A stretch of 64,000 bases of DNA from assembly GCA_030248225.1 (NCBI GenBank), contig JASANE010028631.1, positions 42,409 to 106,408 of the forward strand, read 5' to 3'. The notes beneath the pieces were generated by a model. That model made no database searches and was not told the DNA's origin. It saw nothing but the letters and a program-made list of their open reading frames with translations. Made by a program: the position numbers and the translations under genes. The DNA comes from Trileptium ribeirensis (lineage: Eukaryota; Nematoda; Enoplea; Enoplida; Thoracostomopsidae). This document shows, one piece after another, positions 26,170 to 36,838 of the stretch (position 1 is the stretch's first letter; each line of letters starts with the position of its first letter).

Positions 26170-27231
26170 CACGAAATAACCGGAACTGTCCATTTAAACC
26201 GGAACCTAGTCTTCGAAACTTATGTATAGAAAATCAGATGAAAGAAAAATATAAGTACAGTGGATTTAAAATGTATTAAATATAACTTTTACATTAAACT
26301 TAATGCATTGCGATAGCGTTATTGCTTTTCTGAAACTTTAAAGAGGCTAAGGACGCTAATAATGTTCATTTATCGGTTAATATGTCGGTTTTTGGACAAC
26401 CCGAGCAAAAAAATACCTTCCACTATATACCCTTGCTTATACTGCGTTAAACCGAAAGTGCTTACAACGCATGGAACGTAGAATATGCACTTTCAACCTG
26501 TATCCAGGCGGCTCCCGTTAGTACACACACGTCTGTATATGTTCTATAGGAAACTTGAAATTATTGGTCTACATGATTCAGGAGAAAATTATTGAAGGTA
26601 ATTTTCGATCAGTGCTCAGAGACACTGTTTAGGCTAGCGTTGGGCAACCGTGCACGTCAGTAAGACGATGAGGATAAATTTGTAATCAGAATGTTATAAA
26701 TAAGACAAACTGTGATACTGCTAGCACAGTTACAAAATACATTTCATTTCCAAGAACGCGGTTTCCGGCTGAGTTGCAGATAACGTTACTGATTTATTAC
26801 TGATTTGAAAAGTTTAGAAGCGATTTGGCTGGCGTTTGACGCAATTTACGTTAGCCTAGGTTACGCTAAGTACTTCTACGCAATCCATATCTATCTGTTA
26901 CAGAGTTGGACCGGTCTATTTCTAACGTTTCTATCATTCTTACAACCCCGCAGACTTTTGGATGTGTAAAATAGCTGCTACAACCATCGACCTGTCTTTG
27001 TTTTGTTAACAAACTACTGCAGGTTAACATAATCCCTACCGAAATTATGTGCCCTACTTACGCTTCACCGCAAAATTTTTTTGCCTGGTTGTATTGGAAC
27101 TTGATCATTGAATAAATATTACAATGTTGGAACCACAGAAGAAACAAAAATGTGGAAAAATTTCATACAAAAATTCCGGTTCCAGTGTGGATTTTGCCAT
27201 TTGCCGGAATCGGAATACCGGTTACTCCCTG
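26170..27231. mobile_element. inverted-repeat element, CAGGGAATAACCGG family, copy 1
   Basis: The left end reads CACGAAATAACCGG and the reverse complement of the right end reads CAGGGAGTAACCGG. The flanking octamers TTATATAC and TTATGTAG match at 6 of 8 positions, consistent with an old 8-bp target duplication and hence a hAT-type element. The interior matches the copies at 35,879 and 36,839 (for example GCATTGCGATAGCGTTATTGC and the GGAACTTGATCATTG block). There is no open reading frame, so it is inferred to be non-autonomous. Copy 1 also preserves the empty site for the small element nested in copy 3 (about 26,520). Confidence 0.8.
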
Positions 27232-28299
27232 TTATGTAGATATCCAAACGGGCACATCCTCCACGCATAAATGATGTTCCGAGTGGCTTAATATACAAAT
27301 ACACTTATAGCTAAGAAACAAACCTATCTGATACAAAAATGTTCAATTATTCAAGAACATCGTGTACATACCACATATTGCTCTGCTTACTTGCTAAATT
27401 ATGTCACATATACAAATAAATGGGTCATTTTCTCTGGCAGCAACGCTGTTTTCAGTGGCCTAATATACAACACTGGCCTCGCAACAGAGAGGCGGCCCCC
27501 ACAATTTCGGTGGTTCGACTATTGGTAAATTTAGGCTTTTCCCAGGTCAACCCTTCAGCACCACCAAGAATTTTACCATCATGGTCGTCCTAATTAGTGA
27601 TGGGCAAAATCCGGATACGATTTCATATCCGGATTTTATCCGGGCGTCGGGATATCCTGCCATTGAATTTGCATCCGTGAGCAATTCCAAATCTTTAACA
27701 CTAGAGAAGCCACAAACGCTTGATTTGAAGATGTCGGGAGTATACTCTTTACACATAATGTTTTCATAATATAACCTTTCGAGGAAAGATTTTGCCGTTA
27801 TATTTCCATTTTATTGAGTGTTTAGGCGGATAATTTCAGTGTATATATTTCTGTCTCACCGTCTCAGCTTAACGTTTATTTGAAAACCTAAAATACTGCC
27901 ATTTTTAAAACTATTTACGTTCTTTTCTTGACTTTGCATAATAAATCAATTTATGATACGTTATTATTTGCTGCAGTAAAAATGTATTTACATGCAGATT
28001 GGGACAGTCTAATAATCTGCAGTTTTAATTTTTGAAGAGTTTTTATCTGTATAACTAAATAACCAGCCATTTCGCGCTATTCAGACTATTTTTTCACTCA
28101 TAGATGATAAATTTTCAGTTAATTTTTTGGACTATCTACTTTCTGAATTTTTACTTGAATGAAAATGAAATGACGACATGACCTTTAATTGAACTAAAAG
28201 AGCTCCGACCCCGTTCTCCGAGTCAAAATGACAAAATTAAAGGTCCTTCATCAAATCTGTAAACCCTTTAAAAATACTGCAACGGTTATTGCCGCCTAT

Positions 28300-29640
28300 A
28301 CCCAATGAAGCAATAGAAGACTAGGACTTCCAACACGGTGTCAGACCATAACATTCCACATCTTCAGCTTTGCTTGACCTCAACATGGCAATCGGCAATG
28401 GCATTAACCAGCGACGACCACCTAATCGCACGGTATTGCTCCAACTAGATCTCTCAGAGGTGTTCGATATGGTGAAGCATGATGAACTGATCAAAATGCA
28501 ATTCGATACATCACTTCCGAGAAGCATAGCGCGGTGGTTTGTTAACTATATGCATGGTAGAACTTAAAGAGTTCTCTTCAGGGGCTGTGTATCAAAACCT
28601 AGAAACATCCGCCTTGGTGTACCGCAAGGACCAGTAACAGCCCGAAACTATTCAATTTATACATGAGCGGGCCAGCATCAAACTCGTTACATATCCCGAC
28701 GACATATCTATCTTCTCAACCGGGACCAACATCAATACCCTGTGTAACAACATCGACGACTACATACCGTCAGTCGCAGAATATCTGGCAAACAGAGGGC
28801 TTATTTTATCGCCGGAGAAGTCATCCGTAACGCTGCTTACAAGTGCAACTAAACAAGCCAGACATACAACGCCGATCAAAATCAACAGAACGGATGTCCC
28901 TCTGGAACGAAGACCAAAAGTTCTTGAAGTGATATACAATACCATTCACACTTTCACGGATGCGGAATGATGTCCTCAAAGCGCTCTTGGGTACTCGCTG
29001 GGGGTAACAGGAAGAACTCATCTCACCTATAAAGTCACTGCTAGATCAGCCGGTAGCTCGAGGTGGAAGATAGAAGTTGCATAAAACGAAGCTCTAAGTA
29101 TTTCCACAGGCCGTCATCGCATTACCGATTCCGACAACCTGCACAGAAAAGCAAAGGTCTTGCCTATCAAAGATGCTAAGCGAACAATATCTTCTGAGCT
29201 GACATCAAGAAACATATCCTGGTTTCAAACATACTCAAGCAGCGGAACATGTGAGAAAGCAAAAGCGTACACTGATGGCGATGCGCAACAAGGTCGCTCT
29301 ACTTCTGTGTAATGGCCGAATCACAAAAAATAAGTACCGAAAGCATCAAATCCACTGACACAAATTGCACCAGAGCAGTCTTGGAGCAGTACACAGTCAA
29401 AAAACTGCTCAATATGTGACCGCATGAAATTGATAAATCTGAAGAATCTAAAGATATGTGCGTGCCACAGTTGCGCAACTCCCATCGAGCTATTCCATCC
29501 TTCTGAAGAACTACCATTCCTGAAGCTTGATGGCGACAATGTTCAAAACAGATCTGTCCATGCCGTGGTGGAGCTATGATCATAACAGTGTTTCGCAGCT
29601 TATATATCGCTTCGAGAAACCACAAACCGAAATTATCTCA
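28300..29640 (+). pseudogene. LINE reverse transcriptase remnant
   Basis: Pieces of a non-LTR retrotransposon reverse transcriptase can be read on the plus strand across several frames. The piece at 28,370-28,567 has VLLQLDLSEVFDMVKHDELI (finger region; the usual S-R/K-A-F-D is here S-E-V-F-D), followed by GVPQG near 28,615 and a YPDDISIF segment near 28,693, where the catalytic F/Y-A-D-D is expected. It then continues to a degenerate C-terminal part (LHRKAKVLPIKDAKRT near 29,140). Stops and frameshifts are many, so this is an old dead copy. The type of finger and connection region resembles I/Jockey-like elements, but clade assignment is uncertain. Confidence 0.72.
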
Positions 29641-29694
29641 TGAAGATGTACAGCTTTGCTCAACCTCACTTATTTATAGGACCACAGCCTGAGC

Positions 29695-29960
29695 AGCTTT
29701 GGCGTCGACGAACGTGATTTCCAGATTGTACTGTTTCATGTGCCTGGTTATGTATTTCTACCGGGGAACCAAGAACGGTATAAAGGGTTTTCGGTGTGCT
29801 GAATACAATGGCATGGTTATCTAGAATCCAGAAAGAGTATTTCACATCTTTTCGGTGGTCGTCAAGTGGTTTAGGATCGACAAACTCGATTTGTCTTCAG
29901 TTGGTTGGTTGTGTATATATTGCTTTCAGAATGTGTAGTCGAACAACAAATTTTAATCGT
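29695..29960 (+). repeat. satellite units (same family as 17.6-18.3 kb)
   Basis: Two diverged units are recognised by GATTTCCAGATT, then TGGTTATGTATTTCTACCGG, GGTTATCTAGAATCCAG and GTTTAGGATCGACAAACTCG. They match the order of words in the 17.9-18.3 kb and 31.7-32.2 kb blocks. Confidence 0.65.
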
Positions 29961-31544
29961 GTATCATGAAAACTCAGGGAATACCAGAATTTTTAAATGA
30001 TACGATGTGGAGTTGCAATTGCCCTGAACATTTCAAAATTCAAATAAGAATATTTTTAAATGCCGAAAACGCAGTTTTTATTCGAAATTAGGTATATGCA
30101 AGGGCTGTTTGCGCTTTACTTGTATTAAGTTGGTGGATTTCGACAACACCGTTTCTCTGGCTTCCAGTTGGCTCTGGCGGTTCTCTAATTCCCTCATATA
30201 AATTCTAAAATACCGAAACTATTCCTAATATATTAGTGTTAACTATAAATTTAATTACTGAGCACTATTAATGCCACACTGCTCACAAAAATAAGCTGCC
30301 AAATTCATATAAGACTACCGTAAATATCGGTGCAAAACATCTTATCAAAAGAACACTGTTCGTTTACTGGGCTCTCTATTCGCAGAAAATTTTGCTAGGG
30401 ACAGGAACCGAGTAACGATCGATTTTGTCGAGAAAAATGGTTAAAATCGTATCATAAACATTGCCGAAACGATTTTGAAACAAATCTTGACAAAATTTGC
30501 GAAATTTTTGGCTTGAGGGCGGAATTAGCACAAATTTTCTGTACTTCAGACCGATTGGAAACAAAAAAGTGCCAAAAGACGATGAAACGGGGGAAGCCAA
30601 ACTTTTCCTTGGAAGCTCGAACCGCAAGGCACTCGGTTTTTTCCAGCCCCCCACCACCCCCATTTGGAGAATGCATCATAAAATATAGCTGTAGCAGTGA
30701 ATATCGAAGCCTAGGGCAAAGTCTGTGAAGTTTACTTAAATATAAGTTTGAAATTTTAGGATATGGTTTTCCATATCTGGATATGTCCCACAATTTAACC
30801 GGAAATGGTTACTCATATTCCTGCCCATCACTACTCCTGGTAAAGCGATGATAACAAAATTTAATGCTACTGCTTATATATAGGCTATTCATGTCGACAC
30901 ATCCTAAGTAAAATGAAGTGCGGCCTGCAGAAATACGTATTATCACTAACTAAAAAAAATGAGCAACAAAAACAGCGATAAAAACGTTGTAATTGCATGA
31001 AAACGCGAAAACACAGAGCTGAGCTATGGGGTTGATTCCCCGACAAATAACTTGGGAAAGTCTCCAGGTGCTTCCAGTTCCCCCAAATTGGAGCGGTAGC
31101 TGTTCAAAGCTCCCCCCAATCTCAGGGAAAATCTTAGCCCCGCGGAAAGGTGAGATACGAATACACTTATATATTGACTAAGAAACGAACGCTCTCTGAA
31201 ACAAAAATGTCCAAATTATTCAAAAACTTTGTGTGCTTCATCTACAGGTATTCAAGGTGGCTGGCTTACGCTTGAAGAGGGATAGATGGTCTTGACGAAG
31301 TAACCAGAAACGGGCCCAATTCTCCTTAATTTTGCTCATAATTTTCCCAATTTCCCTTAAAATCTGTTACACCCTTAACAAAGTCCAATTGAGTGTTGTT
31401 ACAGCAATACTTATTGCAATGGAACGGCTGAAGTTTCCACTGAGGGTGCAGGGAGAAAAATCGTGAAAATTTACTTTTGTCATTCATAGCCCATTTTCGG
31501 ATGGCCGGATTTTGGTTAATTTTTTTATTCGATATCAAGAATGA

Positions 31545-32240
31545 CGAGGATGTGTTCTTTAGTTGAACATGAACAGTTCCAACTGCAATTTTCAGGGACA
31601 AAATTGCAAACAAACGAGCTTTTAAGGGTTCTTTGCCAAACCTGTCCATAAGGGCACCAATATTTTGCGGCCCATACCGCGCGACGCAGGCTTCACGGTC
31701 GACTAACCCGATTTCCAAAAAGTAGTGTTTTCATTTGCCTGATTATGTATTGTGTGCAGGAAATCAATAATGGTCTATGTAGGTAGATTTTAACGCTAAA
31801 CACAGGTTATCTTTAGTTAAGTATGCATATTTCATGTTATTTCAATGGATTTATGGTCAATTAACCCGATTTCCAGCATATCTGTCTTCTGTTGTTGGGT
31901 CACGTATTGTATACAGGTGAAGAGTTGTCTATATAGGTTTTCCGGTATGGTTTGGTTATCTAGAGTCCAGCGTGCATATTTCAGACCTTTTCATGGGTTT
32001 ATGGTCAATGAACCCGAATTCCAGAATATAGTCTGTCTTTAGTTGTTTGGTTAAGTATTGCGACGGTTATCAAGAATTGTCTATGTAGATTTGCTGGTAG
32101 GATGACTACGATGGTTTGATTATTTAAAGACCTGCACAAATACTTGATGCGTTGTTAATTGTATATATTCGATGGGTCTATGGTCGACGAGGTTTTAGGA
32201 ATTACTATGGATTCAGAGTTCAAAAGGTTTTAGGTTGGAT
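31545..32240 (+). repeat. satellite block, about 150-bp units
   Basis: The block begins with the same leader as the block at 17,580 (GATGTGTTCTTT then AACAGTTCC) and continues with units starting at AACCCGATTTCC-like words at about 31,705, 31,863 and 32,011 (spacing 158 and 148 bp). Unit content includes GTCTTTAGTTGTTTGGTTA and GGTTATCTAGAGTCCAGC. Intron of cyclin B3; no coding frames. Confidence 0.75.
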
Positions 32241-32612
32241 ATACTTCAAACACATAATGCTACATGTGAGTAAACTAAATAACTAAAAAATGACACCACG
32301 CTTGTTTCGTTTCACGTGTGCGTGCGAGTTACTAGGTCTGTAATAATTAGTTTTTATGCCCAGGTTTAGGTATGTCCAACAGTGATTCACACATCAAGTA
32401 GTACAGAATTAGCCCTACAGCACTACCTATTATGTCGCAAACGGGTGAAACGGAACGAGTGTGGTTTCAGTGATAAGTTATCATCTGTAACAGGCCGCGC
32501 TTGATGTATATGCCACCCTAAAAACTCTGGAACACCTGAAAAACTAAATGAAAAGCCCGAAGTATTTGTGTTGGTCTCTAGGTAATAGCACTAAAGTCTA
32601 CCGGAAAACCTA

Positions 32613-32965
32613 CTGGCCTGTCCACTCCGGAGGGGGGTGGGGGTCGCACATTCCAAAACACCCATACTCGTGGGATTTCCCCTCGTGTCCGTCGTCACTT
32701 CGGCAAAACCCCCTTGTTCAACTAAATCGAAAAATTTGTCTAAAAGTTATGCTTTTGTATCCAAAATGCTTTTAAACATTAATTACCACTATCCTTAATG
32801 CTAAAACTTCGTTTTATTGAAAATACATGACCGGCAGTTGAACTACATGGAAATATTTAGTATTTTTAGCGAAATGTATTCCCCTCACCCACATTCTCCA
32901 GAGAATGAACATGGAGCCCCCCGAAGTCTACCCCTCAACTTTTCCGAGGGCTGTGGACAGGCCAG
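32613..32965. mobile_element. short inverted-repeat element (CTGGCCTGTCCAC ends), copy 1
   Basis: This 353-bp element begins CTGGCCTGTCCAC and ends GTGGACAGGCCAG, perfect inverted termini. The G/C-rich sub-terminal parts flank an A/T-rich core. A second copy lies at 37,244-37,579 with the same core (AAACATTAATTACCACTAT). It has no coding capacity, so it is a miniature non-autonomous DNA element. The flanking octamers here do not match, so the target duplication has decayed or is absent. Confidence 0.85.
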
Positions 32966-33089
32966 ACATTTTGTTTGCAGAGTAATTTGTTGTCACTGGG
33001 ATGTCGACAGACCAGACCTGTATAGGCAATTCTTGTTGCCCTGCACGCAGTACATAAGTAAACTACCGAAATGATGCTATATTCCGAAA

Positions 33090-33640
33090 ATCGGGTTCAT
33101 TGTCTCTAAAAACTGGAACTTGAAAAAGCATGAAATATACATGCTGGTCTCCAGATAGCCAAACCACCGTATTTAGCATGCCAAACCACTTATATATATT
33201 TTTGATAGCTGCGTCAAATTACTGAAAACCGAGTCTGGAAATAAGGTCGCTGAGCCTTAAACCCAATGAAATCGTCTGGTAAGGCATGCGATACATGTCC
33301 TGGATTCTAGATAACCAAACTATGGTATTCAGCCTACCGAAAACTCATATACACATTTCCTATGGCCCAGTACGCAATACGTAAAAACAAATGAGGACAG
33401 ACTATATTCTGGAAATCCGGTTCACTTACACTAGGCCCATTGAAAACCCATTAAAAGTCAGGAATATACACACTGTACAGCCTTCAGAACCACATCGTTG
33501 AATTCAGCCTTCAGGAAACCTATATATAGACCATTCTTGATGACCTGTACGTAATACAAAATCAAACAAATCAAAACGCACTATATTTCTGAAGTCGGGT
33601 TCGTCGATTGTACAACAGCTGAAACCTCACGCTATGGTAT
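33090..33640 (-). repeat. satellite block in reverse orientation
   Basis: Reverse-complement units of the family at 17.6 and 31.5 kb: CGGGTTCATTG-like words at about 33,093, 33,233, 33,418 and 33,594, with CTGGAnTCTAGATAACCAAAC and CCTATATAGACCATTCTTG-like segments between. Together with the direct block at 31.5-32.2 kb it forms a loose inverted pair around the small element at 32,613. Confidence 0.7.
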
Positions 33641-34892
33641 AATAATGTCAATTTAGACTCTATATAACAAAACAGCGTGCTTGAGAACATAAAAGGATCT
33701 CGTTGTAACGTAAAAGCACGCAATAACATTTATTGCCGAAAATTTAAAAACCGATATTTCTATTAATGGGTCGATGAACCATATACGACCCAATAGCAGC
33801 TCCGGGAGTGGTCTAACAAAAAGACGTTGTCAGCAAAATTGTATATCCCAATGAACTGATTCTGGTCTCCGTTTTAACATAGCTTGTCGCAGCTTATCGA
33901 TATGACCGCAAAACATGTATCACACCATGCGTTACCAGTATTGTATGATTTGGCAAAGAACCTTTCAAAAACCTGTTTTATGCCGTTTCGATTTCGACGA
34001 TAGCGTCAGAGCTGTTCGCGTACAACAAAAGGGCACACTCAACCACTTTTGTTATCGAATTAAAAATGTTATGAAGCCAGCCACCCGAAGAATTTGCGGA
34101 TGACCGAAACAGCCGAAAAAAATTCTTACGATCTTTGCACTAGTGCCCTTAGTGGAAGCTCAGCTCACTCCGTTTCAATCAATGTCTACACATATTACAG
34201 AATTACACTACCTTTTCATTTACGTATTACAAAAATAACATATAATTCTCACTATAAAATACTCCAGGAATTCTTGATAGAAATTGAGAATCGGGTGGTT
34301 GTGTAATGAGCAGAGATGACTGACGTTTGATCCCTACGGCGGCGGTGAGAGGTAGGTATGCAAACATTTGCTCGCGTCGGTATATACAAATTTCTAATTA
34401 TGTTAAGTTTAAACGTCTTTTTCGGCATTATTAAGCACGCTTGTTTCCCAAGAAAAACTAATGAAAATGGAAGTTGTAAAGCGATAATAAAACAAGCGAT
34501 AAAGGTGCAACTGTAGTACAAAATTTTAATCGCGTATAAGTCAAAAATTGTTTTTTGGATAACAGCAGAACACGATTGTTGCCAAGACGAATAATTTTTA
34601 ATATCAGTTATCCTGGTTGTCGAACACTGTTTCCTAGAGGTATATAATATTAATTCGGAGGTTGATTACGAAGCTAAAGCGTTAATCATACAAGTCAAAA
34701 GATAAACAGCACGACACTAACACTCCAGTAGATAAGCAATTTTAAGTATCTATAAAACGTGTATTTTTCAATAACTTATAAAATGCTAAAAATTTTACTC
34801 GATGGGTACTGATGCACACCCTTTAATGAGAACAGAGTTTGCTTGACAAAATTTTGTGCCATTAAGCAATAAATAAGCAGATGACAGTTACT
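33641..34892. other. intron, nothing recognised
   Basis: A/T-rich intron sequence. Short frames on both strands (for example 33,915-34,103 plus and 34,521-34,252 minus) have no motif and no splice context. Confidence 0.5.
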
Positions 34893-35085
34893 TGCTAGTC
34901 CAAAATGGGGGGGGCGGGGCCCCGGCATTTACGACTGCAACCCGGCAAAACGGAGGTACTCCCCGACTCAAAGGCCACTGCTGAGAAAAACAAACGTCTA
35001 AACGCGACAAAATCCGGCAAGTGAGCCGGGGGCAGTTCCGGCTCAGGCCCCCGGCTATAATTTCCGAGGTGCGAACTAGCCAGAG
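34893..35085. repeat. G/C-rich element related to 46.76-47.1 kb
   Basis: The segment starts GCTAGTCCAAAATGGGGGG and ends CGAGGTGCGAACTAGC, imperfect inverted termini. The core (GACTCAAAGGCC, GAGAAAAACAAACGTCTAAACGCGACAA, GTGAGCCGGGGG) matches the copy at 46,764. Its high G/C content stands out against the A/T-rich intron. No coding capacity is evident. Confidence 0.7.
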
Positions 35086-35702
35086 TTAGGTAACCAAGAT
35101 CTGACCATACTCTGCTACAAATTTCTTTTAGATGGTACATTTGTATTTCCACAATCGAAAGGCTACTAACTGTCTGTTTCAAGTGCTGCGCTTATTGCTT
35201 GTAAACGAGTCGCAATGACTGTCAACCACAAAATACATTTCATACCCTTGTATTATGCGTTGTCATCTAGGTATATGGCACTATTTATTTGTACCATTTC
35301 TGTCGCCGGGTGCCTAATTTCATGATAATAAATAATTGTTCGAAATTAAAGTGTCGATTTTTCAGCGAAAACGATTTCTAGTCACATACCACTTTTAGAA
35401 ACGACAGGTCATTGATATAGTGATGAAATACTGCTGCTAACGCTTTCCATGAGCTGTAGGCACCCCTGATCGTTTACGTCTGACAAATCTAACCTTGGGC
35501 CCTGTTATCCAAATCCTAAAAACCGGAACGATAAACTTTATTTTATATCACACAACAGCAACGGGGCTACAAAACGCAGTATCACATAATGTCCTTTAAA
35601 TCTAGGGTTAGCAGCCAAGAAAGTACATTCGCAATAGTGAAGAATCAACAAAGATTAAGCTTATAACTCTTAAATACAGTTGCACAGAACAAAATATCAC
35701 AC
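35086..35702. other. intron downstream of the exon at 35,703
   Basis: First part of the 10-kb intron (in transcript order). A/T-rich, with no supported feature besides the donor GTGTGATATT at 35,702-35,693. Confidence 0.5.
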
Positions 35703-35858
35703 CTTGGCGTAGCGGCGTAGAAATCGATACGACAATGGACAACCAATATCAAAATCCATACACTTCAGCATATTGATTTCGGTTTCAAGCAAGGTTTCTT
35801 TTGAATAGCAGTCGTCGCAAATGTACAGGAAGTCGTCGAGGACCGGAGGATATTTCTC
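35703..35858 (-). CDS. CycB3: cyclin B3, end of first cyclin box
   Basis: Read from 35,858, this 156-bp exon encodes 52 residues: EKYPPVLDDFLYICDD, then ETEINMLKCMDFDIGCPL and SYRFLRRYAK. DDFLYICDD and the YRFLRRYAK ending are diagnostic of cyclin B3 among B-type cyclins. The exon covers the last helices of the N-terminal cyclin fold and the linker. The acceptor is ATCTGTTTGAAG, with only a short pyrimidine run, and the donor AAG|GTGTGA; both are phase 0. The right edge of a transposon lies 20 bp upstream of the acceptor (35,879), so the usual polypyrimidine and branch region is partly replaced by inserted DNA. The reading frame is intact. Confidence 0.95.
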
Positions 35859-35878
35859 CTTCAAACAGATATACATAT

Positions 35879-36653
35879 CAGGGAATAACCGGAACCAGCA
35901 ACCGGAACCGTCCATTTAAACCGGATCCGGAACCTGAACTTCGAAATTTATATATAGTAAAACAGATGATGGAGGAAATGAAGGTATAGTGGATTTAAAA
36001 TGCATTAAAAATAATTTTTATATTAAACTTAATGTATTGCGATGGTATTATTGCCTTTCTGAAACTTTAAAGAGACTGATGAAGCTAATAATGTTTATTT
36101 ATCGATCAAATATGTCGATTTTTGGACACCCAGAGCAAAAATGCCTTCCACTATAAACCATTGCATATACTGCGTCAAATCGAATATGCTTACAAAGCTT
36201 GGAGCGTAGAATACACACTTTCGCTCTGTCTCCAGTCGCCTCCCTTTGCTACACATACAGTACTCGCCAAAAATGACCGTCGCATTTCGAGCGAGCGAGT
36301 TCGAGCGAGTCGCGAGCGAGTGGACCTACAAGAATCGACCTGGCTTTGATTTAACAAACTCCTGCAGGTTATTATGAAAAATTCCTGCTCAAATTATGCG
36401 CCCTACTTACGTTTCACACGACAAATTGGTTAGTTAATCTTTTCTTTTGCTTGGTTGTATTGGAGCTTGATCATTATATATCATCATCAATATATATTAC
36501 ATATGTTTGGATTACAGGATGAAGCAAAAAAAGTGGAAAATTTCAAACAAAATTTTTAAACCGAAATTCCGGTTCCGGTATGGTTTTTGCCCTTTGCCGG
36601 AACCGCAACCGGAACACGATTTTCGCCGGAACCGGAATTCCGGTTACTCCCTG
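35879..36653. mobile_element. CAGGGAATAACCGG element, copy 2
   Basis: The left end CAGGGAATAACCGG begins 20 bp before a cyclin B3 splice acceptor and the right end is CCGGTTACTCCCTG. The interior matches copies 1 and 3 but is shortened: around 36,285-36,330 a (CGAGCGAGT)-type run replaces the sequence that the other copies have up to CTGGCTTTGATTTAAC. The left flanking octamer ATACATAT is identical to the right flank of copy 3 at 38,348, suggesting that copies 2 and 3 moved as a unit. No open reading frame. Confidence 0.82.
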
Positions 36654-36838
36654 CAATATATGTAATTGTATCGTTAGATTCTTTGAAATCCAGGCTTTTA
36701 TTTGAGCCCGAACCGGACCCGGTATACCCACTTTAGGGTACCCTTTTCCGTGAAAATCGCAGAAATCAGGCCGCGATAGGCGTGTAACCCATCATTCGAC
36801 CCTCTTGTCAAATCCGACACGAATATATACCTAACACC

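Larger units (their letters stand above)
27596..30833. mobile_element. 3.2-kb element bounded by AGTGATGGGCA inverted repeats
   Basis: The left end is TAGTGATGGGCAAAATCCGGAT and the right end finishes CCTGCCCATCACTA, giving a terminal inverted repeat of about 12 bp with Kolobok/hAT-like short ends. Sub-terminal Phe-Asp-like CCGGAT words occur in both halves. Flanking octamers GTCCTAAT and CTCCTGGT agree at 5 of 8 positions, so a target duplication is possible but not certain. Inside lie a LINE reverse transcriptase remnant (28.3-29.6 kb) and satellite units (29.7-29.96 kb), which look like nested insertions. No transposase was recognised. Confidence 0.6.
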
